From DATBHW01 sp035307385 (GTDB lineage: Bacteria; Chloroflexota; Ktedonobacteria; Ktedonobacterales; DATBGS01): a DNA stretch of 64,000 bases. Shown piece after piece: positions 9,678 through 18,513 of the stretch. The number at the start of each line of letters is the position of its first letter. The stretch's first letter is position 1. The stretch lies in NCBI GenBank assembly GCA_035307385.1, contig DATGID010000072.1, positions 124,001 to 188,000 on the forward strand, written 5' to 3'. A program made the position numbers and the translations under genes. The notes under the pieces were generated by a model. The model did not search any database. It was given only the letters and a program-made list of their open reading frames with translations, and was not told the origin of the DNA.

Positions 9678-10394
9678 TCAGCGGGCCGCTATCGTCGCGC
9701 CTGCTGGCAGCGGCGGCACGCATCTTGCCGACCACGCGCAGCCCTGCGCGCCGCCAGCAGCCAGCAGCGGCAATTCCACAACGCCTTGCTCGCGCAGCAA
9801 GCTCATCACCAGGCAGAGCGGCAGGCCCACTACCGTCAGATAGCAGCCCTCCACCCGCTCCACAGGATGAAAGAGGGCATGCTGCACGGCATAGGCACCG
9901 GCTTTATCAAGGGGGTCGCCCGTCGCCACATAAGCTGAAATCTCGGCATCGCTGTAGTTCCGCATCCAGACGTAGGTACTGCGCTGCCCTGATGCCAGGC
10001 GGGCGGTTCGGCTGTCATACAGGGCAACGCCCGTCGCCACCTGATGCCTCCGCCCGCGTAGCCGTCGCAGCATCCTGGCAGCTTCCTCGCTATCCACCGG
10101 CTTGGACAGCATCTCATCATCCAGAATCACCGTCGTATCGGCGGCCAGAATCAATCCCGCGAAATCGGGTTCCATCGCTGCCACCGCGCGCGCCTTCTCC
10201 ACCGCTAACGCCTCCACCATATCGGGAAAACTGCCCTGAAAGGCGGCAGCAAAGGCGTCCTCATCCAGATCGGCGGGCACGGCCAGAAACGGCAAGCCCA
10301 GCCTGCGCAGAATTTCGCGCCGCCGGGGCGAAGCCGATGCCAGCAGCAGCGGTGGCATCGGCGCAGAAGCTTCTAACTCTTCTTGCTCGCTCAA
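9678..10394 (-). CDS. maf: Maf-family nucleoside triphosphate pyrophosphatase
   Basis: 238 aa from a TTG behind AGGA; an in-frame ATG 11 codons later is the alternative. LLLASASPRRREILRRLGLP (SASPRR active-site loop), LAVEKARAVA, LILAADTTVILDDEMLSKPV and DPLDKAGAYAVQ are classical Maf motifs. Maf proteins hydrolyse non-canonical or modified nucleotides (dTTP/UTP, or m7GTP type) and affect septum formation. The C-terminal tail of about 30 residues after VVELPLLA is longer than usual and Ala/Pro-rich. Confidence 0.88.
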   Translation of the reverse strand: MSEQEELEASAPMPPLLLASASPRRREILRRLGLPFLAVPADLDEDAFAAAFQGSFPDMVEALAVEKARAVAAMEPDFAGLILAADTTVILDDEMLSKPVDSEEAARMLRRLRGRRHQVATGVALYDSRTARLASGQRSTYVWMRNYSDAEISAYVATGDPLDKAGAYAVQHALFHPVERVEGCYLTVVGLPLCLVMSLLREQGVVELPLLAAGGAQGCAWSARCVPPLPAGATIAAR

Positions 10395-10460
10395 ACGTAT
10401 CCATCCTACTTGTATGACAGTAATTGTTTAGAAGCAAACCAACCGGCAGCGTTCACCCGT

Positions 10461-11765
10461 TCAACGAGCGCGCAAGACGGCGACACATTCAATATGCGCC
10501 GTCTGGGGAAACATATCCAGCGGCTGGGCTTCCACCAGTTCGTAGGCCGCCGAGGTCGCGCAGAGATACTTCAGGTCGCGCGCCAGAGTGGCCGGGTCGC
10601 ACGACACATAGACCACACGCGGTATGCGCCGCTCGGCTAGCGCATCCAGCACCGGGCGCTGGCAGCCCTGGCGCGGCGGGTCCAGCACCAGCCCGTCAAT
10701 TGTCTCGGCCAGCGTCGGCAGCACAAGTTCCGTTTTCCCCTGGAAAATCAACACATTAGCTGCTTCGCGCACGTTCCAGAGCGCGTCGCGCACCGCGCTG
10801 GCCGATTCCTCGATGCCGATCACCTGCCGCGCGTGCCGCGCCATCAACACTGCAAACGTCCCCACACCGCAGTACGCATCAGCTACTGTCATCTGCGGGC
10901 CAAGCGCCAGGCCGCGCATAACCAGCGCAGCCATCTGCTCGGCCTGGGTGGTGTTCGTCTGGAAGAACGAACTGGGGCGTATACGAAAACGCGCGCCCGC
11001 CAGTTCCTCCTCCATCTCCGCGTCGCGCACCTCGAAGCCAGCCCCCTCCAACTGCGCGCGCACCTCCGGCGCGGGCGCGGGTTGCAGCAAAAGCTGGCCG
11101 GTATTAGCCCCGCAGCGCACCAACACCTGCGGGCGCGGCTGCGGCGTTTCGGACAGTATCCGCAGGGCCTGATTGATCGATGCGTGAGCAATCGGGCATT
11201 CATCGAGGGGAATCAGCCGACGCGAGCCGCGCGCCGTCAAGCCTACCTGCCCCTCGCGGTTGACAGAAAAGCGCATCTGGTTACGATAACGCCAGGGAAC
11301 CGCGCAGGCCAGCGTCGGCAATACCGGCGGCTCGGCAATACCGCCCTCGCTGCGCAGCAGCTCGGCCACCATCTCGCGCTTGATCTCCAACTGCCGAGCA
11401 TAGTCAATATGCTGAAACTGGCAGCCGCCGCACGCCCCAAAATGGGGGCAGGGCGCGTCAACACGCCAGGGCGAGCGCTCCAGCACGTGGAGCAGCGTTA
11501 CACGCGGCGGCAGTGGGCGGCGTCGTCTGCCGCGTCGGCCTCGGCGCGGCGGCGCTTCCTCGACAGAGACAATCACCCGCTCGCCTGGAATGCCGCCAGG
11601 CACCTGTATTACTTGCGGCAGAGCTTCCTCTGCCTCGGTTGCTGGCGCTGTGGCGTATGGCAAGCTGGCAATTACCTGACCGACAGCATCACCCTCGCGG
11701 GTAAAGCCGGTCAGATGCACCTCATACCGATGAATGCGTGCCTGTTGATCGAGCGGCAAGGACAA
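10461..11765 (-). CDS. rlmD: 23S rRNA (uracil-5-)-methyltransferase, RlmD/RumA type
   Basis: About 434 aa from TTG at 11765, chosen because AGAAAGGG precedes it; the frame is open 16 codons further to another TTG at 11813 with no ribosome site. N-terminal TRAM-like domain (VHLTGFTREGDAVGQVI), then the 4Fe-4S cluster region CPHFGACGGCQFQHIDYARQ, the SAM-binding VADAYCGVGTFAVLMARHA, LVLDPPRQGC and the catalytic VYVSCDPATLARD. Methylates C5 of uridine in 23S rRNA using SAM. Close relatives methylate tRNA U54, so the exact target is not certain. Confidence 0.87.
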   Translation of the reverse strand: MSLPLDQQARIHRYEVHLTGFTREGDAVGQVIASLPYATAPATEAEEALPQVIQVPGGIPGERVIVSVEEAPPRRGRRGRRRRPLPPRVTLLHVLERSPWRVDAPCPHFGACGGCQFQHIDYARQLEIKREMVAELLRSEGGIAEPPVLPTLACAVPWRYRNQMRFSVNREGQVGLTARGSRRLIPLDECPIAHASINQALRILSETPQPRPQVLVRCGANTGQLLLQPAPAPEVRAQLEGAGFEVRDAEMEEELAGARFRIRPSSFFQTNTTQAEQMAALVMRGLALGPQMTVADAYCGVGTFAVLMARHARQVIGIEESASAVRDALWNVREAANVLIFQGKTELVLPTLAETIDGLVLDPPRQGCQRPVLDALAERRIPRVVYVSCDPATLARDLKYLCATSAAYELVEAQPLDMFPQTAHIECVAVLRAR

Positions 11766-11843
11766 GCAGTAACCCTTTCTGCCAACCGAATACGCTGTTA
11801 AAAGGATGAACAACAGCCAAGAAAAACTCAGAGGAAGGTTCCA

Positions 11844-12317
11844 TCAAGGCTGTGTGGGACCAAGCTTTTTCCAAAAATAAAAGACGGTTTCGCCTAGTGG
11901 ACAATCTTCGAGCGTTCCATAAAGCGTATAGCCGAGTTTTTGGTAAAAGGCTGGTGCCTGAAAGTTCGAGGTCGCCAGACGCGCATAGCGGCACCCTCGT
12001 TGATACGCCATAGCCTCAGCCTGCCCCATGAGACGCCGACCCCAGCCTTGAAGGCGCAGTCGTTCCTCAACCCAGATCACACTGATCTCGAACCACATGG
12101 GAATGGAATGCGTTCTTCCCACGATCCCACCCAGAACCGTTCCGGCGCGATCAAGCACATAGAGATGTAAAGGTGAAGGCTCCACATCCTTCACAGGAAG
12201 CGCCGTGCTGCGCATCCGATTAAAGGCAACCAGTTGATCAGTAATATAGTCCGCGCGCTGCGCACTTTCACTTTGATCGAATATATACTGGTCCTGGGGT
12301 TCATCTGGGGTTACCAT
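11844..12317 (-). CDS. GNAT-family N-acetyltransferase
   Basis: 157 aa from the ATG at 12317, preceded by AGAGGAT; the frame stays open 10 codons upstream. The acetyl-CoA site is visible as ERLRLQGWGRRLMGQAEAMA (R/QxxGxG/A motif) with the later NFQAPAFYQKLGYTLYG segment that is typical of the fold's end. Acetylates an amine substrate of unknown identity. It is divergent from the 12509 gene and tail-to-head with rlmD. Confidence 0.85.
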   Translation of the reverse strand: MVTPDEPQDQYIFDQSESAQRADYITDQLVAFNRMRSTALPVKDVEPSPLHLYVLDRAGTVLGGIVGRTHSIPMWFEISVIWVEERLRLQGWGRRLMGQAEAMAYQRGCRYARLATSNFQAPAFYQKLGYTLYGTLEDCPLGETVFYFWKKLGPTQP

Positions 12318-12508
12318 GCCAATCCTCTGTAAAGAAAGCAACCGCATCGAAACAACCAGAGCAGGAAAAACAAAAGCTGAACATCCATGTCATTGTATCA
12401 CCCTGAATCGCCACGAAGAAAGAAGAAAGAATTGGCACTCCTGGCACGTGGAACGCTGAAAACGCTATAGTAACAAAGAGCACCGACAAGAAACACGCGA
12501 GAAGAACC

Positions 12509-13192
12509 ATGCAACAGCAACCGACATCCTGCGCGCTGAGCTTCAGCGGCGGCAAAGATTCCATGCTTGCCCTGGACCGCGCTGTCCGGCGCGGCTGGCC
12601 GGTGAGCTATCTGCTCAACCTCTACGATGCCGCCAGCCAGCGCGTACGCTTTCACGGCGTGCGCCAGGAACTCATCCAGGCGCAGGCAAACGCGCTGGGC
12701 ATTCCCTTGCTCAGCTATCCCACGCAGCCGGGCACCTTCGAGCAGGTTTTTCTCGGCGCGCTGGATGATCTGTGCGAGCTCGGCGTGGATGCCATCATCT
12801 TCGGCGATATTCACCTGGCCGATGTGCGCGCCTGGTACGAAGCGCGCACCAGCGCCAGGAGCCTGATACACCTGGAACCGCTGTGGGGCGAGCCGGTGGG
12901 ATTACTGGCGCGGGAAGTCGTCCAGCGCGGCTATCACGCCATGCTGACCAGCGTGGAACTCGCGCGCGCTCGCGAAAGCTGGCTGGGGCAGCCGCTCTCC
13001 GAAGCGCTGATTGCCGAGTTCGAGAGCGCAGGCATTGACGCCTGCGGCGAGCGCGGCGAATATCATACCTTCGTCAGCAGCGGCCCACTCTTTCGCTCTC
13101 CGCTCGCCGTCAGCCTTGGCGAGCGCGTCTCCATGCCCGGCTATGCGCTAATCGATATACTGCTGCAAGCACCGTCTCCCAGTGGCGCGTAA
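12509..13192 (+). CDS. Dph6-like ATP-binding (DUF71/COG2102) ligase, probable B12-related clade
   Basis: 227 aa. The adenine-nucleotide alpha-hydrolase PP-loop SFSGGKDSMLALDRA is at residues 10-24, and GVDAIIFGDIHLADVRAWYE in the middle. Archaeal and eukaryotic members amidate diphthine on EF-2; bacteria do not have diphthamide, and a bacterial subgroup of DUF71 has been proposed from gene neighbourhoods to act in vitamin B12 salvage. The next gene, 15 bases downstream on the same strand, encodes a BtuF-like corrinoid-binding protein, which fits that proposal. The substrate remains unknown. Confidence 0.8.
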   Translation: MQQQPTSCALSFSGGKDSMLALDRAVRRGWPVSYLLNLYDAASQRVRFHGVRQELIQAQANALGIPLLSYPTQPGTFEQVFLGALDDLCELGVDAIIFGDIHLADVRAWYEARTSARSLIHLEPLWGEPVGLLAREVVQRGYHAMLTSVELARARESWLGQPLSEALIAEFESAGIDACGERGEYHTFVSSGPLFRSPLAVSLGERVSMPGYALIDILLQAPSPSGA

Positions 13193-13207
13193 ATAGAAAG
13201 GTCAGAC

Positions 13208-14155
13208 ATGCGATTGGTATCTCTGCTGGCAAGCGCCACCGAAATGATTGCCGCGCTCGGCTGCCTCGATCAACTGGTGGGCCGCTCGCACGAATGCGAC
13301 TATCCTGAAGCCGTAAAGGCTCTGCCGGTGGTGAGCCGGGTCCAGATCAACATCGACACCAGCAGCGCTGAGATCGACACCCAGGTCAAAGCTATGAGCC
13401 GCGCGGCGCGCGAAGATACCTCCGCCCTCCAGGCGCTGAGCATCTACCGCATCGACATCGAGCAATTGCAGCGGCTGCGCCCCGACATCATCTTCACCCA
13501 GACCCAATGCGAAGTCTGCGCCGTCAGTGAGCGCGACGTAGCGCAGGCCGTCAGCCACCTGATCGGCCTGCAGCCGCGCATCGTCTCGCTGGCCCCCTAT
13601 CGGCTGGCCGATGTCTGGGAAGATGTGCTGCGCGTGGGGGCGGCCCTGGAACGCACCGAGCAGGCGCAGGCGCTGGTCGCAGGCTACGAAGCACGGCTGG
13701 AACACCTGCGCCGCCGTGCCGCCGCGCAGCCAGCGCATCCGCGCATCGCGCTGCTGGAATGGCTCGACCCGCCTATGGCCGCGGGCAACTGGACGCCTGA
13801 ACTGGTCGAGGCCGTTGGCGGCATCAACCTCTTCGGCGAAGCCGGCGCGCACTCGCCCTGGCTGGCCTGGGAAGAGTTGGTCGCAGCCGACCCGGATGTC
13901 ATCATCCTCACGCCCTGCGGCTTCACGCTGGCGCGCACCCTGGAAGACATCCCTCTGCTGGAAGCGCGCCCCGGATGGGCAAAGCTGCGCGCCGTACAAA
14001 GCGGGCGCGTCTTTGCAGTCGATGGCAATCAATACTTCAACCGCTCCGGGCCGCGTCTGGTCGAATCAGCCGAAATTCTGGCGGCACTGCTGTTCGGCTG
14101 GGATATGCCCGCAGGCGTCGACCACACAAGCTGGCAAAAAATCGTGAGCCAATAA
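13208..14155 (+). CDS. BtuF-like cobalamin-binding protein (helical-backbone metal receptor fold)
   Basis: 315 aa, with MRLVSLLASATEMIAALG at the N-terminus and VGRSHECDYP, LRPDIIFTQTQCEVCAVS, EDIPLLEARPGWAKLRAV and VDGNQYFNRSGPRLVESAEI. This matches periplasmic-binding-protein class III BtuF/FecB proteins. No signal peptide or lipobox is visible, and no BtuC/BtuD permease or ATPase lies nearby, so either the partners are elsewhere or this member works in the cytoplasm with the upstream DUF71 gene. ATG starts after the AGAAAGGTCAG ribosome site. Confidence 0.8.
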   Translation: MRLVSLLASATEMIAALGCLDQLVGRSHECDYPEAVKALPVVSRVQINIDTSSAEIDTQVKAMSRAAREDTSALQALSIYRIDIEQLQRLRPDIIFTQTQCEVCAVSERDVAQAVSHLIGLQPRIVSLAPYRLADVWEDVLRVGAALERTEQAQALVAGYEARLEHLRRRAAAQPAHPRIALLEWLDPPMAAGNWTPELVEAVGGINLFGEAGAHSPWLAWEELVAADPDVIILTPCGFTLARTLEDIPLLEARPGWAKLRAVQSGRVFAVDGNQYFNRSGPRLVESAEILAALLFGWDMPAGVDHTSWQKIVSQ

Positions 14156-14194
14156 CACTGCTCCCTGCCCAGTGATTGAGCAGGGAGCAGTGTT
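14154..14194. terminator. Perfect 15-bp hairpin between convergent BtuF-like gene and glnA
   Basis: AACACTGCTCCCTGC and its exact reverse complement are separated by 11 bases. The left arm begins at the stop codon of the BtuF-like gene. There is no U-tract on either side, so termination would be atypical or bidirectional. Confidence 0.7.
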
Positions 14195-14231
14195 GCAGCG
14201 TTGTGAGAGGCTTGCTTTGGACGACGCCAGA

Positions 14232-15647
14232 TCAGGCGTCGTAGAAGAGGCTAAACTCCAGCGGCGTTGGGCGCAGACGTACCTCGGCGGACTGCGCGCG
14301 CTTCAACTCGATATGCTTCTCCAGCAGGTCTTCGGTGAAGACGCCACCTTCCAGCAGGAACTCAGAGTCTGCTTCCAGCGCGCTGAGCGCCTCATCGAGC
14401 GACCCGGGCACCGAGCGAATCTCGTGCTTCTCAGCCTCGCTCAGTTCGTAGATGTTCTTATCCAGCGGACCCAGGCCATTTTCAATCGGGTCGATCTGGC
14501 GCTTGATGCCATCCAGACCCGCCATCAGCAGCGCGGCAAACGTCAGGTAGGGGTTGCTGGAAGGGTCTGGCGGGCGGAACTCAAGGCGCTTGGCCTTCGG
14601 GCTATCCGAATACATCGGGATGCGCACCGCCGCCGAGCGATTGCGCTGCGAGAAGACCAGGTTGACCGGAGCCTCGAAACCAGGCACCAGGCGCCTGTAG
14701 CTGTTGGTGGTCGGCGCAGCCAGGGCCAGAATGGCGGGGGCATGTGTCAGCAGACCGCCGATGTAGTAGAGCGCGGTCTTGCTCAGCAGGGCATAGCTAT
14801 CGCCGAAGAAGAGCGGGCGCTCACCCTTCCAGAGACTCTGGTGGACGTGCATGCCCGACCCATTATCGCCGAAGAGCGGCTTGGGCATAAAGGTTGCCGT
14901 CTTGCCATGGCGCTTCGCCACATTCTTCACAATGTACTTGTAGAGCATCAGCTTGTCGGCCATACGCAGCAGACTATCAAAGCGCATATCGATTTCGCAC
15001 TGACCTGCCGTCGCCACTTCGTGGTGCTGCGCTTCCACCTGGATGCCAGCGGCTTCCATCGTCAGTACCATCTCCGCGCGAATGTCTTGCAGCGTATCGG
15101 CAGGCGCGACCGGGAAATAGCCCTCTTTGGCGCGAATGTTATGGCCCAGGCCGCTAGTGCCGCTGTTCCAATGCGCCTCGGCAGAATCAACCTCGGCAAT
15201 CTGGAAATTCGGGTTCGAGGCATAGCGCACAGAATCAAACACGAAGAACTCGGCCTCTGGGCCAAAATAGCTGACATCGGCTATGCCACTCTTGCGCAGA
15301 TACTCTTCAGCCTTGCGCGCCACGTAACGCGGGTCGCGGCTGTAGGGAGCGTGGTCCGCGCCAGGCTGGGCCACATCGCAAACCAGGCTGAGCGTAGGAA
15401 CCGCCGTAAAGGGGTCCAGGATGGCGGTATCCGGGTCAGGCATCAGCAGCATATCGCTCTCATTGATTTCCTGGAAACCGCGAATGCTCGATCCATCAAA
15501 CCCTACCCCATCCTCAAATGCATCGGCCTCGAATGAGGAAAACGGGACACTAAAATGCTGCCAGGTGCCCGGTACATCGGTGAACTTAAAGTCCACCATC
15601 TTTACGCCGTGGTCCTCTGCAAACTTTACGACTTGTTCGGGGGTCAT
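14232..15647 (-). CDS. glnA: Glutamine synthetase, type I
   Basis: 471 aa from the ATG at 15647, the usual GSI length; AAAGGAG lies 11 bases upstream. The open frame extends 15 codons further. Catalyses ATP-dependent synthesis of glutamine from glutamate and ammonia as a dodecamer. Visible motifs: FDGSSIRGFQEINESDM, PEAEFFVFD, GDNGSGMHVHQSL, FSQRNRSAAVRIP and EFRPPDPSSNPY. The region equivalent to the adenylylation site reads KNIYELSEAE: the Tyr is there, but the context looks more like the non-adenylylated GSI-alpha type than the LYDLPPEE of GSI-beta. Likely regulated through the hairpin leader at 15702-15734. Confidence 0.95.
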   Translation of the reverse strand: MTPEQVVKFAEDHGVKMVDFKFTDVPGTWQHFSVPFSSFEADAFEDGVGFDGSSIRGFQEINESDMLLMPDPDTAILDPFTAVPTLSLVCDVAQPGADHAPYSRDPRYVARKAEEYLRKSGIADVSYFGPEAEFFVFDSVRYASNPNFQIAEVDSAEAHWNSGTSGLGHNIRAKEGYFPVAPADTLQDIRAEMVLTMEAAGIQVEAQHHEVATAGQCEIDMRFDSLLRMADKLMLYKYIVKNVAKRHGKTATFMPKPLFGDNGSGMHVHQSLWKGERPLFFGDSYALLSKTALYYIGGLLTHAPAILALAAPTTNSYRRLVPGFEAPVNLVFSQRNRSAAVRIPMYSDSPKAKRLEFRPPDPSSNPYLTFAALLMAGLDGIKRQIDPIENGLGPLDKNIYELSEAEKHEIRSVPGSLDEALSALEADSEFLLEGGVFTEDLLEKHIELKRAQSAEVRLRPTPLEFSLFYDA

Positions 15648-15701
15648 GTTCTCTTCCACTCCTTTTCGGGCGCCTTTGAAGCTGCTTCTCAATATGGAAA
15701 A

Positions 15702-15734
15702 CCGTCATGTTGTGCGCAATGCACAACATGACGG
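15702..15734 (-). promoter_or_regulatory. Perfect 14-bp inverted repeat in the glnA 5' leader (operator or attenuator hairpin)
   Basis: CCGTCATGTTGTGC and its exact complement are separated by 5 bases, 55-88 bases upstream of the glnA ATG. On the minus strand a TATAAC -10-like element (15749-15754) would place the transcription start just before it, and the right arm is followed by TTTT. It may therefore be a DNA operator overlapping the early transcribed region, or an RNA hairpin acting as a weak terminator. Confidence 0.6.
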
Positions 15735-15943
15735 CGCACCCATCAATCGTTATAAGGATACCAGAGATCATTCCATCTTTCTTTGGACAGTTTAGCAGGA
15801 AAGAAAGCCTTTTCTCTTGTGCATTATGCCAAGCATTCGGCAACTCCAGACTGATCTGACGGACGGAGGGGCCTTAGCTTGTCGAGGAAATGCTTTTTTG
15901 AAACGGAAATCCCTCAAATTATGTTATATATACAAGCGATGCC

Positions 15944-17644
15944 ATGGTGAGACCAGCCACGCCCGAAGAACCTGGAGAAAGCGCCCTGAAAAAGCGCAAG
16001 GAAGAGAACCCTGTGACCTTGCAACCGATTCTATCTTCGCCAGACCAGTCTGCCTCAACTTCATCCAATGTGCCAGGCAAACATCGGCAGCGCGCTGTCT
16101 TTTGGGAAGCAGGGATGCTGGGCGTCATCTTGCTGGTGGCGCTGCTCCTGCGGCTCTGGCATCTTTCCGCAGTGACGGATAACTACGATGAGGGCGTCTA
16201 CTGGAGTTCGCTGCGCGCCATGTACGCAGGTCATGGGTTATTTACCCCCGTCTTTTCATCTCAGCCGCCGTTCTTCCTGCTTTCGCTCTATCCACTGGTC
16301 GCCTTGTTGGGGCCAACCCAAATGGCCGCGCGGCTGGGCGTGGTTCTCCTCTCGCTCGTCAGCATCCTGGGGATGTACCTGCTTGCCAGAAGGCTAGGCG
16401 GTCCCTGGGCAGGTCTGGGGGCAGCCCTGCTGCTGGCTAGCGATCCTCTCTATCTGATTCAATCCCAGACCATCGATGCCGAAGTGCCTTCCGTCGCCTT
16501 CCTGATCGTGGCCGTAGCCGCCGCCGCCTATGCAGACCGTTATCCCTGGCAAGCGGCGTTGATTTCAGGCGCGGCTACAGCGCTGGCGATACTGGAAAAG
16601 TTGTTTGCCGTCGCGGCTCTTGCCGCCATCCTGCCTCTCTTTGTGGGCCATCTGCTCGCCTTCGAGCGCACACAGCTTTCCTTGAAAGAGCAAGAGCCGC
16701 CCCACAGCATGCTGGCGCGCCTGCGAATGCCCCAGCGGCAAACGCTGAAGCGCGCGGCAGTGCTGGCTGGCGCGTATCTGCTGGGGCTGGCGCTGGCAGG
16801 GATGCTGATCTTCCTGCCTTATCTGCATGAGCTTCAGAGCGCCTACCAGCAGGTGATCGCCTTCCATCTGGCTGCCGATCAGAGCTACGCCAGCACCCTG
16901 AGCCAGAATCCCCAGATACTGCTGGGCGTTACCACCGAATACCCCCTGGCGATTCTGGCGCTCTGCGGCATCGTGCTCGGGCTGTTTCGACGCCGCAGAC
17001 ATGTCCTGCTGGTGATCATCTGGATCGTGGTGGTGCTGATTATCCTTCTGCGACAAGCGCCACTCTTCACGCGCCATCTGGTCTTGCTCGTTCCAGTGCT
17101 GGCACTCAGCGTGGCCCTTGGTTTTGCGCCAGAGGTCCAGACATGGGCCGCCGAAGCAAGGGCGCTCGGCACCCGTTTACAACACATCCGACCAGGCTGG
17201 GCGACACGAGCCAGTAAAGCGCTCCTGATTGGAGCGCCTGTCTTGCTACTGGCAGGTTTGTTCTTCAATAATCTGTACAATCTGTTGCTCTATCCGCTGG
17301 GGCCGATACCCACCGCGCCACAAGTTTCGCAAGTCGCCAGCGACCTTCAGCGGCTCACCACTCCACAACAGCAAGTGATCACCGATGACCAATACATCGC
17401 CGCCCTGGCAAACCGCGATGTTCCGCCTGAATTAGTCGACACCTCCGATGTGCGCATCGTCACCGGCTATCTCACCGCCGAGCAGGTGATTACGCTCGCT
17501 GAGCAGCCGCAGGTAGGTGCAGTCCTCTTCTACACTGGCCGACTCGACAAGCTTCCAGGGGTGCGTGCCTGGGTAGAGCAGCATTTTCATCTGGCGCGCT
17601 CCTATGGCAAGGGGCAAGACCTCTATCTGCGGGCCGGGCCATAA
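15944..17644 (+). CDS. GT39/ArnT-like polytopic membrane glycosyltransferase
   Basis: 566 aa with about ten hydrophobic segments starting at residue 47 (GMLGVILLVALLLRLWHL). The first extracytoplasmic loop has DNYDEGVYWSSLRAM, the acidic pair expected in polyprenyl-phosphate-sugar-dependent GT39 enzymes. The C-terminal soluble part (about 450-566) is an alpha/beta domain. The start is uncertain: ATG 15944 has no clear ribosome site, whereas an in-frame GTG at 16013 follows AAGGAAG. A TTGAAA/TATGTT pair with 16-bp spacing at 15898-15925 may be its promoter. Transfers a sugar to lipid or protein at the outer face of the membrane; substrate unknown. Confidence 0.8.
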   Translation: MVRPATPEEPGESALKKRKEENPVTLQPILSSPDQSASTSSNVPGKHRQRAVFWEAGMLGVILLVALLLRLWHLSAVTDNYDEGVYWSSLRAMYAGHGLFTPVFSSQPPFFLLSLYPLVALLGPTQMAARLGVVLLSLVSILGMYLLARRLGGPWAGLGAALLLASDPLYLIQSQTIDAEVPSVAFLIVAVAAAAYADRYPWQAALISGAATALAILEKLFAVAALAAILPLFVGHLLAFERTQLSLKEQEPPHSMLARLRMPQRQTLKRAAVLAGAYLLGLALAGMLIFLPYLHELQSAYQQVIAFHLAADQSYASTLSQNPQILLGVTTEYPLAILALCGIVLGLFRRRRHVLLVIIWIVVVLIILLRQAPLFTRHLVLLVPVLALSVALGFAPEVQTWAAEARALGTRLQHIRPGWATRASKALLIGAPVLLLAGLFFNNLYNLLLYPLGPIPTAPQVSQVASDLQRLTTPQQQVITDDQYIAALANRDVPPELVDTSDVRIVTGYLTAEQVITLAEQPQVGAVLFYTGRLDKLPGVRAWVEQHFHLARSYGKGQDLYLRAGP

Positions 17645-17660
17645 CCCCGAAAGCACACTC

Positions 17661-17693
17661 TCTGGAGAGCGACCTGGCAGGTCGCTCTCCAGA
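17661..17693. terminator. Perfect 15-bp hairpin between convergent genes
   Basis: TCTGGAGAGCGACCT, three-base loop, exact complement. It lies between the ends of the GT39 gene and ecfT, with no U-tract on either side. Probably serves both strands. Confidence 0.75.
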
Positions 17694-17709
17694 TATCCAG
17701 AAAAGCGCT

Positions 17710-18513
17710 TCAGATGAACAGCGTCACCAGCGTAGGCAACACCACCAGCGCCAGCGCAGCATAATCGCGGAGGCGCAGCCGGGTTTCATAGAGCGGTGTC
17801 TGCTCGCCAGCCAGCGCGTAGCCCCGCGATTCCAACGCAATCGCCAATTCTCCCGCCCGACGCAACGCGCCGCGCAGCATAGGCACCAGCAGCGCCAGCA
17901 GCGCACCCCTTCGCTTACGCAGAGAACCTCTGGTGAACTGCGCGCCCCGCGACTGCTGCGCTTTGATAAGCTGGTTCGCCTCATCGACCAGCACCGGCAG
18001 AAAGCGAAAGGCCACCAGCGTCATCAGCGCCAGCTCATCTGCCGGAATGCGCCAGCGTCGCAGCGGGCGCAGCAGCAGCGCCAGCCCTTCCCCCAGGGCC
18101 ACCGGGCTGGTGGTCAGCGCCAGCAATTGGGAGGCCAGGAAGATCAGCAGAAAGATGGTCGAGAAGCCAACGACAAACCACGCGCCATCCGAACTGATCA
18201 CCACCGGACCAAGCGTTGCCACCGTCACATCTCCTGGCGTAAACAGCAGCGCCGGAATATCCGCCAGCACCACCAGCAGCAAGAGCAAGCGCATGCGCCG
18301 GAAAACATAGCCGGGATGAATACCGCTCAAACCAACCGCCAGCACTAACAACGCCGCGATCACAATGTACGGGCCAAGATGCCACGCACGTCGATTTGCC
18401 ACGAACAGCGCCACCGCCAGCCATCCAATCAGCAGCAGCTTGGTACGCGCCTGTAACTGATGCAGCGGTGACGTTCCGGGGATGTAGACGCCAAGAGGCA
18501 AATTATTCAGCAT
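17710..18513 (-). CDS. ecfT: Energy-coupling factor (ECF) transporter transmembrane T component
   Basis: 267 aa, five or six membrane segments. TSPLHQLQARTKLLLIG near residue 14 is the family N-terminal signature; two coupling-helix elements are present as QSRGAQF and ALESRGYAL (the Ala-Arg-Gly motifs which contact the ATPases). Forms the scaffold of vitamin or metal importers. It overlaps the upstream ATPase gene by 11 bases, indicating a shared transcript. No substrate-binding S component is nearby. Confidence 0.88.
   Translation of the reverse strand: MLNNLPLGVYIPGTSPLHQLQARTKLLLIGWLAVALFVANRRAWHLGPYIVIAALLVLAVGLSGIHPGYVFRRMRLLLLLVVLADIPALLFTPGDVTVATLGPVVISSDGAWFVVGFSTIFLLIFLASQLLALTTSPVALGEGLALLLRPLRRWRIPADELALMTLVAFRFLPVLVDEANQLIKAQQSRGAQFTRGSLRKRRGALLALLVPMLRGALRRAGELAIALESRGYALAGEQTPLYETRLRLRDYAALALVVLPTLVTLFI

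Noticed and set aside
8753..10417. 554-codon open frame on the plus strand
   Set aside because: Antisense to gluQ and maf, both of which have complete motifs on the minus strand. High GC and codon bias leave the opposite strand open.
14172..15536. 454-codon open frame opposite glnA
   Set aside because: Antisense shadow; no recognisable domain, and glnA is certain.
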